Assembly: GCA_030028905.1 (NCBI GenBank)
Contig: JALDYZ010000017.1
Coordinates: 28,085-92,084, forward strand
Direction of reading: 5' to 3'
DNA length: 64,000 nucleotides
From: Ferirhizobium litorale
Lineage (GTDB): Bacteria; Pseudomonadota; Alphaproteobacteria; Rhizobiales; Rhizobiaceae
The notes under the pieces are model-generated. The model had not been told where the DNA came from. It searched no databases and was given only the letters and a program-made list of their open reading frames with translations. Shown piece after piece: positions 19,153 through 27,852 of this stretch; the first letter of the stretch is position 1; the number at the start of each line of letters is the position of its first letter. A program made the translations under genes and the position numbers.

Positions 19153-21507
19153 GTGAAGAGAGAGCCGCGCGGACGAAACACGTTCAAGGACAAGCGATCC
19201 GGAAAGTCCGGTCGCGCGGAGGCTTCCGCGGGGTCGGCGGAAGACATGGTCATCATCCATGGCGAAGTGCCGCCGCGCGACGTGATCCTGCGCTTCATCG
19301 CCGAAAATCCGCAGAAAGCATCCAAGCGTGAAATCGCCAAGGCCTTCGGCTTGAAGGGCGAACACCGCGTGGAACTGAAGGAGGTTCTGCGCTCGCTTGA
19401 GGAAGACGGCCTGCTGCAGAAAAGCCGCAAGTCGCTGATCCGGCCGGGGGCGCTACCTCCCGTCACGGTGCTCGACATCACCACCCGCGACAAGGATGGC
19501 GAACTGATCGGCCGACCGGCCGAATGGCCCGAGGAAGCGGGCGTGGCGCCAGCAGTCGCGATCCGCCAGTCATCCTCCGCACGTCGGGAAAAGACACCCA
19601 CCGCCGGCCTCGGCGATCGTGTGCTGGCAAAGATCTTCCCGGCCAAGGATCGGGCTGGCCCCGCCTACACGGCGCGCATCATCAAGGTCATCGACAAGCG
19701 GAAAACGGCGCAGCTCGGCGTGTTCCGCGAAACGCCGGGCGGCGGCGGCCGCCTGATGCCTATCGAGAAACGCGGCGAGGAGCTCGTCGTCGATCCCGAC
19801 TTCACCGAGGGCGCCAAGGACGGTGACCTGGTCGAGGTCGAGGTTGCCCGTATCGGCCGCTTCGGGCTGGCTCGGGCCAAGGTACTTTCGATCGTCGGTT
19901 CTGTCGCCTCTGAAAAGGCGATCTCGATGATCGCCATCCATGCGCATGGCATTCCCTACATCTTCCCGCCGGCGGTGATTGCCGAGGCCGAAGCGGCGAA
20001 GCCCGCCACCATGGCACACCGCGAAGACTGGCGGCACGTGCCGTTGATCACCATCGACCCGGCCGACGCCAAGGACCATGACGACGCGGTCTATGCCGAG
20101 ATGGACCCCTCGCCCGACAATCCGGGCGGCGTCATCGTCACTGTCGCGATCGCCGACGTATCCTTGTATGTGCGCACCGGCTCGGCCCTCGACCGCGAGG
20201 CGCTGAAGCGCGGCAACTCCGTGTACTTCCCCGATCGCGTGGTGCCGATGCTTCCGGAACGCATCTCGAACGATCTCTGCTCGCTGCGCGAAGGCGTCGA
20301 CCGCCCGGCGTTGGCTGTGCGCCTGGTCTTCTCCAAGGAAGGCCGCAAGGCGGGCCACACCTTCCACCGCATCATGATGAAGAGTGCTGCAAAGCTCTCC
20401 TACCAGCAGGCGCAGGCCGCCGTGGACGGCAATCCTGACGACAAGACCGGACCGCTGCTCGAGCCGATCCTGAGGCCGCTCTGGCACGCCTACGAGGTCA
20501 TGACGCTCGGCCGCGACCGCCGCCAGCCGCTCGAGCTCGACATGCCCGAGCGCAAGATACTGCTCCAGGACGACGGTACCGTGGACCGGGTCGTCGTGCC
20601 GCCGCGCCTCGATGCGCACAAGCTGATCGAGGAGATGATGATCCAGGCGAACGTCGCGGCCGCCGAGACTCTGGAGAAGAAGCGCCAGGTCCTGATCTAT
20701 CGCATCCATGACGCGCCGTCCCTTGCCAAACAGGAGGTTCTGCGGGAGTTCCTGGGAACACTCGGACTGTCTCTGGCGCGCGGCAATCTTCGCTCCAACA
20801 GCTTCAACAGCGTGCTGGCACGAGCACTCGGCACGCCACACCAGATCATGGTCAACGAGATGGTGCTGCGTTCGCAGAGCCAGGCGATCTACAGCCCCGA
20901 GAACATCGGCCATTTCGGCCTGAACCTTCTCAAGTATGCGCATTTCACCTCACCCATCCGGCGCTACGCCGACCTTATCGTCCACAGGGCGCTGGTCGGA
21001 TCGCTCGGCCTCGGAGAGGGTGGAATCACGCCGGAAGAAGAGGCGCAGCTCGACGACATCGCGGCCGAAATCTCCACCTTCGAACGCCGCGCCATGGCCG
21101 CCGAGCGCGAGACCGTCGACCGGCTTGTGGCCCATCATCTTGCCGGACGCATCGGGGAGGAATTCGACGGGCGGATCGGCGGTGTGACCAAGGCGGGGCT
21201 TTTTGTCGCTCTTCCGGACTATGGCGCCGACGGCTTCGTCCCTGTATCGACACTCGGCACCGACTACTTTGTCTACGACGAGGCGCACCAGGCGCTGACC
21301 GGAGAGAAAACCGGGCTCGGCTACCAGTTGGGTGACTCAGTCAAGGTGAAGCTGGCAGAAGCCGTGCCGCTGGCCGGTGCGTTGCGCTTCGAGATGCTGA
21401 GCGAGGGCCGCAAGATGCCGACCGGCGTGCGCTCCTTCCACAAGGCGTCCCGCGGAGCCAAGGACAGGCGGCAGCCGGGCACGAGACCTCCACGCTCCCG
21501 GCGATAG
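19153..21507 (+). CDS. rnr: Ribonuclease R
   Basis: RNase R (784 aa) is a processive 3'-5' exoribonuclease that degrades structured RNA. The N-terminal helix-turn-helix-like part (RDVILRFIAENPQKASKREI) is followed by cold-shock regions. The RNB catalytic domain has ITIDPADAKDHDDAVYAEMD with the metal-binding aspartates and HFTSPIRRYADLIVHRAL. A C-terminal S1 domain (EFDGRIGGVTKAGLFVALPD) precedes a basic tail. The likely start is the GTG at 19153, three bases after topA; an ATG about 31 codons later would remove only a basic, probably disordered leader. Confidence 0.95.
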   Translation: MKREPRGRNTFKDKRSGKSGRAEASAGSAEDMVIIHGEVPPRDVILRFIAENPQKASKREIAKAFGLKGEHRVELKEVLRSLEEDGLLQKSRKSLIRPGALPPVTVLDITTRDKDGELIGRPAEWPEEAGVAPAVAIRQSSSARREKTPTAGLGDRVLAKIFPAKDRAGPAYTARIIKVIDKRKTAQLGVFRETPGGGGRLMPIEKRGEELVVDPDFTEGAKDGDLVEVEVARIGRFGLARAKVLSIVGSVASEKAISMIAIHAHGIPYIFPPAVIAEAEAAKPATMAHREDWRHVPLITIDPADAKDHDDAVYAEMDPSPDNPGGVIVTVAIADVSLYVRTGSALDREALKRGNSVYFPDRVVPMLPERISNDLCSLREGVDRPALAVRLVFSKEGRKAGHTFHRIMMKSAAKLSYQQAQAAVDGNPDDKTGPLLEPILRPLWHAYEVMTLGRDRRQPLELDMPERKILLQDDGTVDRVVVPPRLDAHKLIEEMMIQANVAAAETLEKKRQVLIYRIHDAPSLAKQEVLREFLGTLGLSLARGNLRSNSFNSVLARALGTPHQIMVNEMVLRSQSQAIYSPENIGHFGLNLLKYAHFTSPIRRYADLIVHRALVGSLGLGEGGITPEEEAQLDDIAAEISTFERRAMAAERETVDRLVAHHLAGRIGEEFDGRIGGVTKAGLFVALPDYGADGFVPVSTLGTDYFVYDEAHQALTGEKTGLGYQLGDSVKVKLAEAVPLAGALRFEMLSEGRKMPTGVRSFHKASRGAKDRRQPGTRPPRSRR

Positions 21508-21542
21508 CCGCGGCGACAAAACGGGAGGAAGGATAGCAAGCC

Positions 21543-21998
21543 ATGACAAACGCACAAGACGGCCCTGTCGTCCGCTACGGAGGAGCAAGCCAGTCGGAGC
21601 GGCCGGTCGGCCGCTCGATCACGCGCGGCTTGCTCAATTCCTGTCCGGCTTGCGGCAGCGGCAAGCTCTTCCGGCAATTCCTGAAGCCGGTGGACCATTG
21701 CGCCGCCTGCGGCGAAGCGATGCATCATCAGCGCGCCGACGACCTGCCGCCCTACCTGGTCATCTTCGTGGTCGGACACGTGGCCGTCGGCGGCTTCATG
21801 ATGACCGATCTCGTTTTCCCGATGTCGATCTGGCTGCAACTCGCCATCTGGGCGCCGCTGACGGCGCTAGCGGGCCTTGTCAGCATCCAGCCGATCAAGG
21901 GCGGCGTCATCGGCCTGCAATGGGCGCTACGAATGCATGGATTTGCCGGGGATGGAGACGAAGCGGCGGAAGCTGCCGGAGGAGACAACTGCGCATGA
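21543..21998 (+). CDS. DUF983 family membrane protein
   Basis: The 151-residue protein has two CxxC zinc-binding pairs (NSCPACGSGKLF and DHCAACGEAM) followed by two transmembrane segments, around residues 75-92 and 98-117. It matches DUF983, a family of unknown function common in alphaproteobacteria. It lies 35 bp after rnr and overlaps the Nudix gene by 4 bp, so it is part of the topA-rnr run of genes. Confidence 0.88.
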   Translation: MTNAQDGPVVRYGGASQSERPVGRSITRGLLNSCPACGSGKLFRQFLKPVDHCAACGEAMHHQRADDLPPYLVIFVVGHVAVGGFMMTDLVFPMSIWLQLAIWAPLTALAGLVSIQPIKGGVIGLQWALRMHGFAGDGDEAAEAAGGDNCA

Positions 21999-22714
21999 CA
22001 GCCAGGGAGGCTGATATCGCGGCCAACAAGGATGTGGCGGGAGCGGAAAGGAAGCCGGTCATCAGGCCCCGCGACGCCGCCTCGCTCATTTTGCTCGACC
22101 GGTCCGGCCCGCGCATGCGCGTTCTCGTGGGGCTGCGCAGCAGCGGTCATGCCTTCATGCCGGATACCTATGTCTTTCCCGGCGGGCGTTGTGATCCCGG
22201 CGACCATGCCCTGCCCTATTCCAGCGATTTCCATCCGCTCGTCCTCGACAAGCTCGCATCGATCGAAAAAAACCGCAGGACGCCGCGCCGCTTGCGCGCG
22301 CTCGGCCTTGCGGCGATCCGCGAACTGGAGGAGGAAACCGGAGTCGTCATCGGCGCGGACCAGGGCGTGGACAACAGGGGCGTCCGAAAAATAGCCGCCA
22401 ACCTGTCCTGTCTTCGCTTCGTGGCGCGAGCCATCACACCGCCGCGCTACAATCGCCGTTTCGATGCCCGATTCTTCTGTACATTCGCCGACGAAGCCGG
22501 GATCGACCCTTCCGCCCTGCGCGCATCGCGGGAGTTGCACGATCTCCAATGGATCGAATTCGATAATATTTCTGACGTGAACATGCCGGATATAACGCAA
22601 TGGATACTGGCCGACGTCGGCCGGCTTCTCCAACAGGATCCGTCCTTGCCGTACGGCCGTCCCGTATCGTTCTACTTCAATCGGCGCGGACAACACGTTC
22701 GCCTGAGCATCTAG
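21995..22714 (+). CDS. Nudix hydrolase
   Basis: The 239-residue protein has a Nudix box ending AAIRELEEETGVVIG (around residues 107-121), the magnesium-dependent pyrophosphohydrolase signature. The N-terminal DAASLILLDRSGPRMRVLVG and AFMPDTYVFPGGRCDPGD mark the CoA/ADP-ribose pyrophosphatase-like branch. The loop before the box is longer than usual because of a SIEKNRRTPRRLRALG insertion. The start ATG overlaps the DUF983 stop (ATGA) and has a GGAGGAGA ribosome site. The substrate is not predictable. Confidence 0.88.
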   Translation: MTAREADIAANKDVAGAERKPVIRPRDAASLILLDRSGPRMRVLVGLRSSGHAFMPDTYVFPGGRCDPGDHALPYSSDFHPLVLDKLASIEKNRRTPRRLRALGLAAIRELEEETGVVIGADQGVDNRGVRKIAANLSCLRFVARAITPPRYNRRFDARFFCTFADEAGIDPSALRASRELHDLQWIEFDNISDVNMPDITQWILADVGRLLQQDPSLPYGRPVSFYFNRRGQHVRLSI

Positions 22715-22725
22715 GAAATAACTGC

Positions 22726-23910
22726 ATGTCGCAGCCGAAAAACGGCACGTCAGATCCGGCCGAGGATATCCATTGGCCCTCGCTCGTCGCTGCGATCTCC
22801 GCGATCACGGCCGTCGGGATCGCCATCGGTCTGGGATTGCCGCTTCTGAGCATCGTCCTTGAAAAGCGCGGCATCGCATCGACGCTCATCGGCCTCAACT
22901 CCGCCATGGCCGGGTTGGCAGCAATGGCGGCGGCGCCCATCACCACAAAGCTCGCGCACGACTACGGGGTTGCGCCAACGATGCTCTGGGCGGTGCTGAT
23001 ATCGGCCGTCAGTGCACTCGGGTTCTACTATGCCGACGCGTTCTGGATGTGGTTTCCCCTGCGATTTGCGTTCCACGGCGCCACCACCACGCTTTTCATC
23101 CTTTCCGAATTCTGGATCACGGCCGCCGCCCCCCCGCGGCGACGGGGGCTGGTTCTCGGTATCTACGGCACTGTTCTCGCCATGGGTTTTGCCACCGGCC
23201 CCCTGCTCTTCTCGGTCCTTGGCAGCGAAGGGATCCTACCTTTCCTCGTGGGCGCCGGCGCGATCCTGCTCGCGGCTATTCCGATCTTCATCGCGCGCGA
23301 TGAAAGCCCGGTGCTCGGGGAAAGGCCGGAACTGCATTTCATGCGCTACATCTTCCTGGTTCCTGCAGCGACCGCAGCCGTGTTCGTCTTCGGTGCGGTC
23401 GAAGCCGGAGGCCTGGCGCTCTTTCCGATTTTCGCCACCCGAATCGGATTTTCCGAATCACATGCCGCCCTGCTGCTGACGATCATGGGGATCGGCAACA
23501 TGATCTTCCAGATACCGCTCGGCATGATCTCGGACCGCATGCGCGACAAGCGCCCGATGCTGGGCATCATGGCTTTCGTGGGCTTCGTCGGCGCCCTGAT
23601 GCTGCCATTCCTGGTTCACGACTGGTTCCTGATGGCCGTGGTCCTGCTGTTTTGGGGCGGCAGCGTCTCGGGCCTCTACACCGTGGGCTTGAGCCACCTG
23701 GGCTCGCGCCTGACCGGCGCCGACCTTGTTGCCGCCAATGCCGCATTCATCTTCTGCTATGCGGTCGGTACGGTCGCAGGTCCGCAGGTCATCGGCGCGT
23801 CGATCGATCTCTACGGCAATGATGGATTCGCATGGGCCATTGCCATGTTTTTCGGCCTGTTTGTGGTACTTTCGGCCCTCCGGCTGCTTTTCCGCCCAAA
23901 ACGGGCTTGA
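22726..23910 (+). CDS. MFS transporter
   Basis: This is a 394-residue major facilitator superfamily permease with about 12 hydrophobic segments. The loop between helices 2 and 3 reads [11 protein letters not shown], and the matching loop in the second half, [13 protein letters not shown], is the typical MFS motif A. The substrate is unknown; it resembles the bacterial YcaD-like MFS group. The ATG at 22726 has an AGGAAA site and lies 11 bp after the Nudix gene. The stop lies inside the predicted rpmG promoter. Confidence 0.88.
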   Translation: MSQPKNGTSDPAEDIHWPSLVAAISAITAVGIAIGLGLPLLSIVLEKRGIASTLIGLNSAMAGLAAMAAAPITTKLAHDYGVAPTMLWAVLISAVSALGFYYADAFWMWFPLRFAFHGATTTLFILSEFWITAAAPPRRRGLVLGIYGTVLAMGFATGPLLFSVLGSEGILPFLVGAGAILLAAIPIFIARDESPVLGERPELHFMRYIFLVPAATAAVFVFGAVEAGGLALFPIFATRIGFSESHAALLLTIMGIGNMIFQIPLGMISDRMRDKRPMLGIMAFVGFVGALMLPFLVHDWFLMAVVLLFWGGSVSGLYTVGLSHLGSRLTGADLVAANAAFIFCYAVGTVAGPQVIGASIDLYGNDGFAWAIAMFFGLFVVLSALRLLFRPKRA

Positions 23911-23934
23911 CTTTTCGGGCACGATTTGTAGTTT
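23907..23934 (+). promoter_or_regulatory. Predicted promoter of rpmG
   Basis: TTGACT (23907-23912) and TAGTTT (23929-23934) are spaced by 16 bp. The -35 overlaps the MFS stop codon. The start site would be near 23941, giving a leader of about 64 bases before rpmG. Confidence 0.5.
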
Positions 23935-24004
23935 CCGCGCAGATTTCGCCGTGGGCCGCGACTGGGCCGTCCACGGCTTCATTCTTCTTAGAGGCAGACT
24001 TACC

Positions 24005-24172
24005 ATGGCGAAAGCTACCACCATCAAGATCAAGCTGCTGTCGACCGCCGACACCGGTACTTTCTACGTCACGACGAAAAACAGCCGTACGATGACCGAG
24101 AAGATGACCAAGACGAAGTATGACCCGGTCGTACGCAAGCATGTTGAATTCAAGGAAACGAAGATCAAGTAA
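24005..24172 (+). CDS. rpmG: 50S ribosomal protein L33
   Basis: The 55-residue basic protein of the large ribosomal subunit starts [20 protein letters not shown] and ends VEFKETKIK. It lacks the CxxC zinc pairs of the alternative L33, so it is the zinc-independent type. It has its own predicted promoter, and a hairpin with a T-run follows 27 bp after the stop. Confidence 0.97.
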   Translation: MAKATTIKIKLLSTADTGTFYVTTKNSRTMTEKMTKTKYDPVVRKHVEFKETKIK

Positions 24173-24198
24173 GATCTCGTTCCTTCTTTCGGAATGCG

Positions 24199-24229
24199 AA
24201 GCGCGTTGCTTACTGGCGGCGCGCTTTTT
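24199..24229 (+). terminator. Rho-independent terminator of rpmG
   Basis: A stem AAGCGCG / CGCGCTT with a loop of about 14 bases is followed by a short T-run (TTTTT). It lies just downstream of rpmG. Confidence 0.65.
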
Positions 24230-24269
24230 GCTTGTGACGTGGTGGCAATCGAGTCAGTTGAGCCATTCC

Positions 24270-24311
24270 CCAAAATAAAAAGCGCCACATCCCTAACGGG
24301 AGGCGGCGCTT
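24270..24311 (-). terminator. Rho-independent terminator (minus strand)
   Basis: On the minus strand a stem of seven base pairs, AAGCGCC / GGCGCTT, is followed by TTTATTTT. There is no protein gene upstream of it on that strand before pleD, which has its own terminator; this is why a small RNA is proposed here. Confidence 0.55.
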
Positions 24312-24440
24312 CTTGACGGGGGTCGGCCAGCATGCGGCCACGGCACGAGGAACCGCGATTGCTGCCTGCTAGCCGACCGACCCCACGATCCAGGAGATGC
24401 GGCGGACCTGAGCATCATGGGGTAGATCTGTTCCTGTTCG
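24273..24440 (-). ncRNA. Candidate structured small RNA
   Basis: This is an intergenic GC-rich block that reads on the minus strand as a long stem-loop followed by a terminator. GGGGTC plus GGCTAGCA pair with TGCTGGCC plus GACCCC across 24319-24384 (14 bp with one 4-base bulge). A second hairpin AAGCGCC / GGCGCTT (24280-24311) then runs into TTTATTTT. No convincing open frame or ribosome site covers it. I could not place the promoter, so the 5' end (about 24440) is approximate. Antisense leader or plus-strand transcription are alternatives, but the T-run supports the minus strand. Confidence 0.4.
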
Positions 24441-24835
24441 GAACGTATCTTGCTAATCACAAGTTCAAAACTGCGCGAAACCGGAAAAAAAATCAACAAA
24501 TTCTTATGGGTGAAGCGTAACGGCGCGGTTTCATGGTTGATTTAGGCGCGACCCTGCGAACAGTGAAACGCACTCAATATTAGCGGTATCTGAACCTTCG
24601 CAAGCATCGACACCGCGGCAAACCAGTATAGCGTGCGATTTTGTTCGGCGGGACCTTGTTTTTGAGAACAATGCCTTGAGATCGTTTGCATATTATATAT
24701 TTGAAATACGTAACTTTCATGTTGCACGCGAAACAAATTCCACGGTAGTTCGACCGCGTGATTGCATATCGACAGAGTTATCCTCATTTTCGGCATAAGT
24801 TGAAAATTCCATTTCCGCTAAAAATCTTCATAAAA
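24441..24835. other. Gene-free AT-rich stretch
   Basis: About 395 bp with a clearly lower GC content than the neighbours, between the candidate small RNA and the pleD terminator. An 84-codon frame exists on the minus strand (24542-24796), but it has no ribosome site, unusual composition and no recognisable feature. I see no gene here; the AT-rich part could carry a promoter for the small RNA. Confidence 0.5.
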
Positions 24836-24865
24836 ACGAAAAAATCGACGGCATCTGCCGCCGAT
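24836..24865 (-). terminator. Rho-independent terminator of divK-pleD
   Basis: On the minus strand ATCGGCGGC pairs with GCCGTCGAT around a four-base loop (24844-24865) and is followed by TTTTTTCGTTTTT. It lies 36 bp after the pleD stop. Confidence 0.75.
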
Positions 24866-24901
24866 TCGAGGTTCGCTCGGGACGATTTCAGCAGTCCAGG
24901 G

Positions 24902-26275
24902 CTATGCCGCGGCGGCGACGACCCTATTGCGGCCCCGTCTCTTGGCTTCCATCAGCGCCTGGTCCGATTGCCGGAAAAGCTGCTCGGGGGTCGTCGCGCC
25001 GCCCTCGGTCGTGGCTATGCCCATGGAAGCGGTCACCTCGATCGTCTTGCCGGACGAATTGATCGTGAATGGCTGCCCCTCGACAACCAGCCGCAGCCGC
25101 TCGGCCACGACGGTAGCCATCTCGCCCGTGGTATCGGGCATGACCACCACAAATTCCTCGCCGCCATATCGACATGCCAGGTCGGCGCCGCGCACTGTAG
25201 AGCGGATCCGTGACGCGAACTCGCGGATGACCGCGTCGCCGGCGTCGTGACCATAGGTGTCGTTGACCTGCTTGAAGCGGTCGATATCGGTGACGCAAAT
25301 CGAAAGCGGACGACCGCGACGGACCGCGCGCTCGAACAGTACCTTCAGGTGCGTATCGAGATAGCGCCTGTTGTGCAGTCCGGTAAGCCCATCCGTCACC
25401 GCAAGCTCGATCGTTTGCTTCACATTGTCCCGCAGGCGATCATTGTAGCGCTTGCGGCGGATCTGGGTCAGGCTCCGGGCCGCTAGTTCGTTCGGATCGA
25501 CCGGGCGGGTGACGTAGTCGTTCACGCCTAGATCCATGGCGCGAACGATCATCTCGTCGGCGCCCTGCTCGGCGATCAGCAGAACCGGCACGAAACGGGT
25601 CCGTTCAAGGGAGCGCAATTGCGAACACAGCCGCAGCGGGTCGTAGTCGTCGAAATTGCCATTGACGATCACCAGTTCGAACCTGTTCTCCGCCGCCTCG
25701 AACAGCGCCCCTTGCGGGTCCGACATCGCCGTGACCTCGGCAATCGGCTTCAGCGCCTTGATGAGACGCTCCTGGGAATTCGGCCGCCCGTCCACCAGCA
25801 AAATCCGCGGCGCGTCCTCATGGCTGCCTTCAGTGCCGCGCAGCAGCTCCTCGATGCCGATCGTCCGCGTCGTCTCGGCGCGCACACGCAGCTCGTCGCT
25901 CAGGTTCTTGAGGCGGACAAGGCTCTTCACCCGCGATATCAACTGCAGATCATTGACGGGCTTGGTGAGGAAATCGTCGGCACCCGCCTTCAATCCGCGC
26001 ACCCGATCCGATGGCTGGTCGAGCGCCGTGACCATGACGACCGGAATGTGCGCCGTGCGGGGATTGCTCTTCAACTGCTCACAGACTTCGAAGCCGTCCA
26101 TTCCCGGCATCATCACATCGAGCAGGACCACATCGACCTGGGCGTGGCCACATATCGCGAGGGCGGACGGTCCATCATTTGCCGTCAAGACATCGAAATA
26201 CTCCGCTAGAAGACGTACCTCCAGCAAGCGGACATTTGCGGGTATGTCGTCAACCACCAAAATTCTAGCGCTCAT
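24902..26275 (-). CDS. pleD: Response regulator / diguanylate cyclase PleD
   Basis: PleD (457 aa) makes cyclic di-GMP when phosphorylated and controls the motile-to-sessile transition and cell-cycle progression. The first receiver domain (residues 1-120) has acidic residues D9/D10, phospho-acceptor D53 in VLLDVMMPGMDGF, and K105. A second, degenerate receiver (about 155-270) lacks the acceptor context. The GGDEF domain follows, with active site GGEEF at 371-375. The allosteric inhibitory site RGAD at 362-365 fits the RxxD rule. The ATG at 26275 has an AGGAAAG site, 23 bp after divK; an in-frame GTG lies two codons upstream. Confidence 0.95.
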   Translation of the reverse strand: MSARILVVDDIPANVRLLEVRLLAEYFDVLTANDGPSALAICGHAQVDVVLLDVMMPGMDGFEVCEQLKSNPRTAHIPVVMVTALDQPSDRVRGLKAGADDFLTKPVNDLQLISRVKSLVRLKNLSDELRVRAETTRTIGIEELLRGTEGSHEDAPRILLVDGRPNSQERLIKALKPIAEVTAMSDPQGALFEAAENRFELVIVNGNFDDYDPLRLCSQLRSLERTRFVPVLLIAEQGADEMIVRAMDLGVNDYVTRPVDPNELAARSLTQIRRKRYNDRLRDNVKQTIELAVTDGLTGLHNRRYLDTHLKVLFERAVRRGRPLSICVTDIDRFKQVNDTYGHDAGDAVIREFASRIRSTVRGADLACRYGGEEFVVVMPDTTGEMATVVAERLRLVVEGQPFTINSSGKTIEVTASMGIATTEGGATTPEQLFRQSDQALMEAKRRGRNRVVAAAA

Positions 26276-26298
26276 TGGCACTTTCCTGGAAAAGTAAT

Positions 26299-26670
26299 TC
26301 AGGCATCGCCGAGATAGGTTTTTATCGTCTCAATAAATTTCGGTACTGAAATGGGCTTGGAAACATAAGCCTCGCATCCACCCTGGCGTATCCGCTCCTC
26401 ATCGCCCTTCATCGCGAAGGCGGTCACTGCGATCACCGGGATGACATGCAATTCGTCGTCTTCCTTCAGCCACTTGGTCACTTCGAGGCCGGATACTTCC
26501 GGAAGCTGGATGTCCATCAGGATCAGGTCCGGCTTGTACTTGCGCGCCAGATCCAGCGCCTCCATGCCGTTGCGGGTCTGGATCGTCGCATAGCCCGACG
26601 CCTCGATGAGATCGCGGAAGAGCTTCATGTTGAGCTCGTTGTCTTCTACAATCATCACCTGCTTGGGCAT
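26299..26670 (-). CDS. divK: Cell-cycle single-domain response regulator DivK
   Basis: DivK (123 aa) is one receiver domain with no output domain. It acts by protein contact in the alphaproteobacterial CtrA control circuit, tuning DivJ/PleC and CckA. The key residues are present: acidic pocket E9/D10, phospho-acceptor D53 in [17 protein letters not shown]83 in [12 protein letters not shown] and the lysine in YVSKPIS. The ATG at 26670 begins [20 protein letters not shown], the expected N-terminus. pleD follows after 23 bp, the same gene pair as in Caulobacter. Confidence 0.97.
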   Translation of the reverse strand: MPKQVMIVEDNELNMKLFRDLIEASGYATIQTRNGMEALDLARKYKPDLILMDIQLPEVSGLEVTKWLKEDDELHVIPVIAVTAFAMKGDEERIRQGGCEAYVSKPISVPKFIETIKTYLGDA

Positions 26671-26713
26671 GTCGAACTGTCCTTGCTTCCCGCCTTGCAA
26701 CTGCCTTGAGAGC

Positions 26714-26742
26714 ATATAGATTTGCCGGCAGGTCGATTCCAA
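26714..26742 (-). promoter_or_regulatory. Predicted promoter of divK-pleD
   Basis: On the minus strand TTGGAA (26742-26737) and CTATAT (26719-26714) are spaced by 17 bp, close to the rhizobial housekeeping consensus CTTGAC-N17-CTATAT. I saw no TTAA-N7-TTAA CtrA box in the 130 bp before divK. Confidence 0.5.
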
Positions 26743-26802
26743 ATTCCCCTCCATGCAACAGTAAGGGTATTTGGTTGAAAAAAAGGTAACTCGGTCATCG
26801 AC

Positions 26803-27111
26803 ATGCAGAGCTTTCCCAAATCCAGCAAACCTGCGCCTGCCGATCCGCAGGAAACAGCAATCGCAGTACTCGCCTGGCTTGCTAGTGAACCCGAGATGCT
26901 GAGCCGCTTCCTGGCGCTATCCGGGATCGAACCCGGCCAGATGAGGGGCGCCGTCAACGACCCGGGTTTTCTCGCCGGAATGCTCGACTTCCTCATGGCG
27001 CACGAACCGACATTGATGGCGTTCTGCGCGGCAACGGAAACCTTGCCGGAAACGGTGGTCGCATCGTGGCAGCACTTTTCCGGACCCGGGCTCGATTCCG
27101 GAGTGTTCTGA
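26803..27111 (+). CDS. DUF3572 family protein
   Basis: The 102-residue helical protein matches the DUF3572 family of alphaproteobacteria. Typical segments are [33 protein letters not shown] and [20 protein letters not shown]. Function is unknown. It is divergent from divK and is followed two bases later by the HAD-like gene, so the two are probably one operon. Confidence 0.8.
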   Translation: MQSFPKSSKPAPADPQETAIAVLAWLASEPEMLSRFLALSGIEPGQMRGAVNDPGFLAGMLDFLMAHEPTLMAFCAATETLPETVVASWQHFSGPGLDSGVF

Positions 27112-27113
27112 AC

Positions 27114-27770
27114 ATGGCCGGCACGCCTGAACTCGCGCACATCCGCCTTGGCGATCGGCCGCTTGTGGTGTGCGACATCGACGAGGTCGTGCTCGAGTTC
27201 ATATCGCCCTTCCAGGCCTATCTCCGCAATCGGCAATTCGAGCTCTTGCCGCGCTCTTTCATGCTCCATGGCAACATCTTCTCCCTGCTCGACGGATCCG
27301 AACCGGACGAAGCGGCGATGAAGGCGATGCAGGAGGATTTCTTCGCCAACCAGGACAAATGGCAGAAACCGGCGGTGCGCGCGGTCGAGACGCTGCGCGA
27401 TCTTTCGGGCGATGCGGACGTGGTGTTCCTGACCGCCATGCCACCCCGCTACCAGAAGGTCCGCCGCACTCTTCTCGACCGCCTCGACCTCCCCTATCCG
27501 ATGATCGCCACCGAGGAGGCCAAAGGACCGGTCGTCGAGGCGCTGCACCAGCGGCGACCTCTGCCGGTGGCGTTTCTCGATGACATCCAGCGAAACCTTC
27601 AATCCGTGCGCTCCCATGTTCCCGACTGCCTGCTGGTCAGCCTGATGGCCAACGCCGATTTCCGGGCACTCGCCCCTGCGCCCACCGAGGGAATTGTCCA
27701 GGCTGCCGACTGGAGCGAAGCGAACAAGCTCATCCGCAACCATTTCCTGGGACAGGTTGTGCAGCGCTAG
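27114..27770 (+). CDS. HAD-superfamily-like hydrolase
   Basis: The 218-residue protein has a HAD-type first motif, VVCDIDEVVLEF (D-x-D near residue 20), and a later VVFLTAMPPRYQ that fits motif II. The motif IV acidic pair may be FLDDIQRN near residue 162. It is related to rhizobial proteins without known substrate. It is close behind the DUF3572 gene (two bases). The start ATG at 27114 was chosen because homologous sequence starts there, not at the open frame's first codon. Confidence 0.7.
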   Translation: MAGTPELAHIRLGDRPLVVCDIDEVVLEFISPFQAYLRNRQFELLPRSFMLHGNIFSLLDGSEPDEAAMKAMQEDFFANQDKWQKPAVRAVETLRDLSGDADVVFLTAMPPRYQKVRRTLLDRLDLPYPMIATEEAKGPVVEALHQRRPLPVAFLDDIQRNLQSVRSHVPDCLLVSLMANADFRALAPAPTEGIVQAADWSEANKLIRNHFLGQVVQR

Positions 27771-27825
27771 CCTCGGTTGCTCGTCTGCCCTTGAGACTCG
27801 CCACTATAGTGATTAACGTGCAGAT

Positions 27826-27840
27826 GTTCAATTTTTGTTC
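27826..27840 (+). promoter_or_regulatory. LexA (SOS) box upstream of dinB
   Basis: GTTC-AATTTTT-GTTC is an exact match to the alphaproteobacterial LexA site GTTC-N7-GTTC. It ends 12 bp before the dinB ATG, so a bound LexA would block transcription or its start. It also argues that dinB starts at 27853, not upstream. Confidence 0.8.
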
Positions 27841-27852
27841 TCGCTGATCACC

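Noticed and set aside
24542..24796. An 84-codon minus-strand frame in the AT-rich gap.
   Set aside because: No ribosome site, composition unlike the genome's genes, and it lies in a region with terminators on both sides; more likely non-coding.
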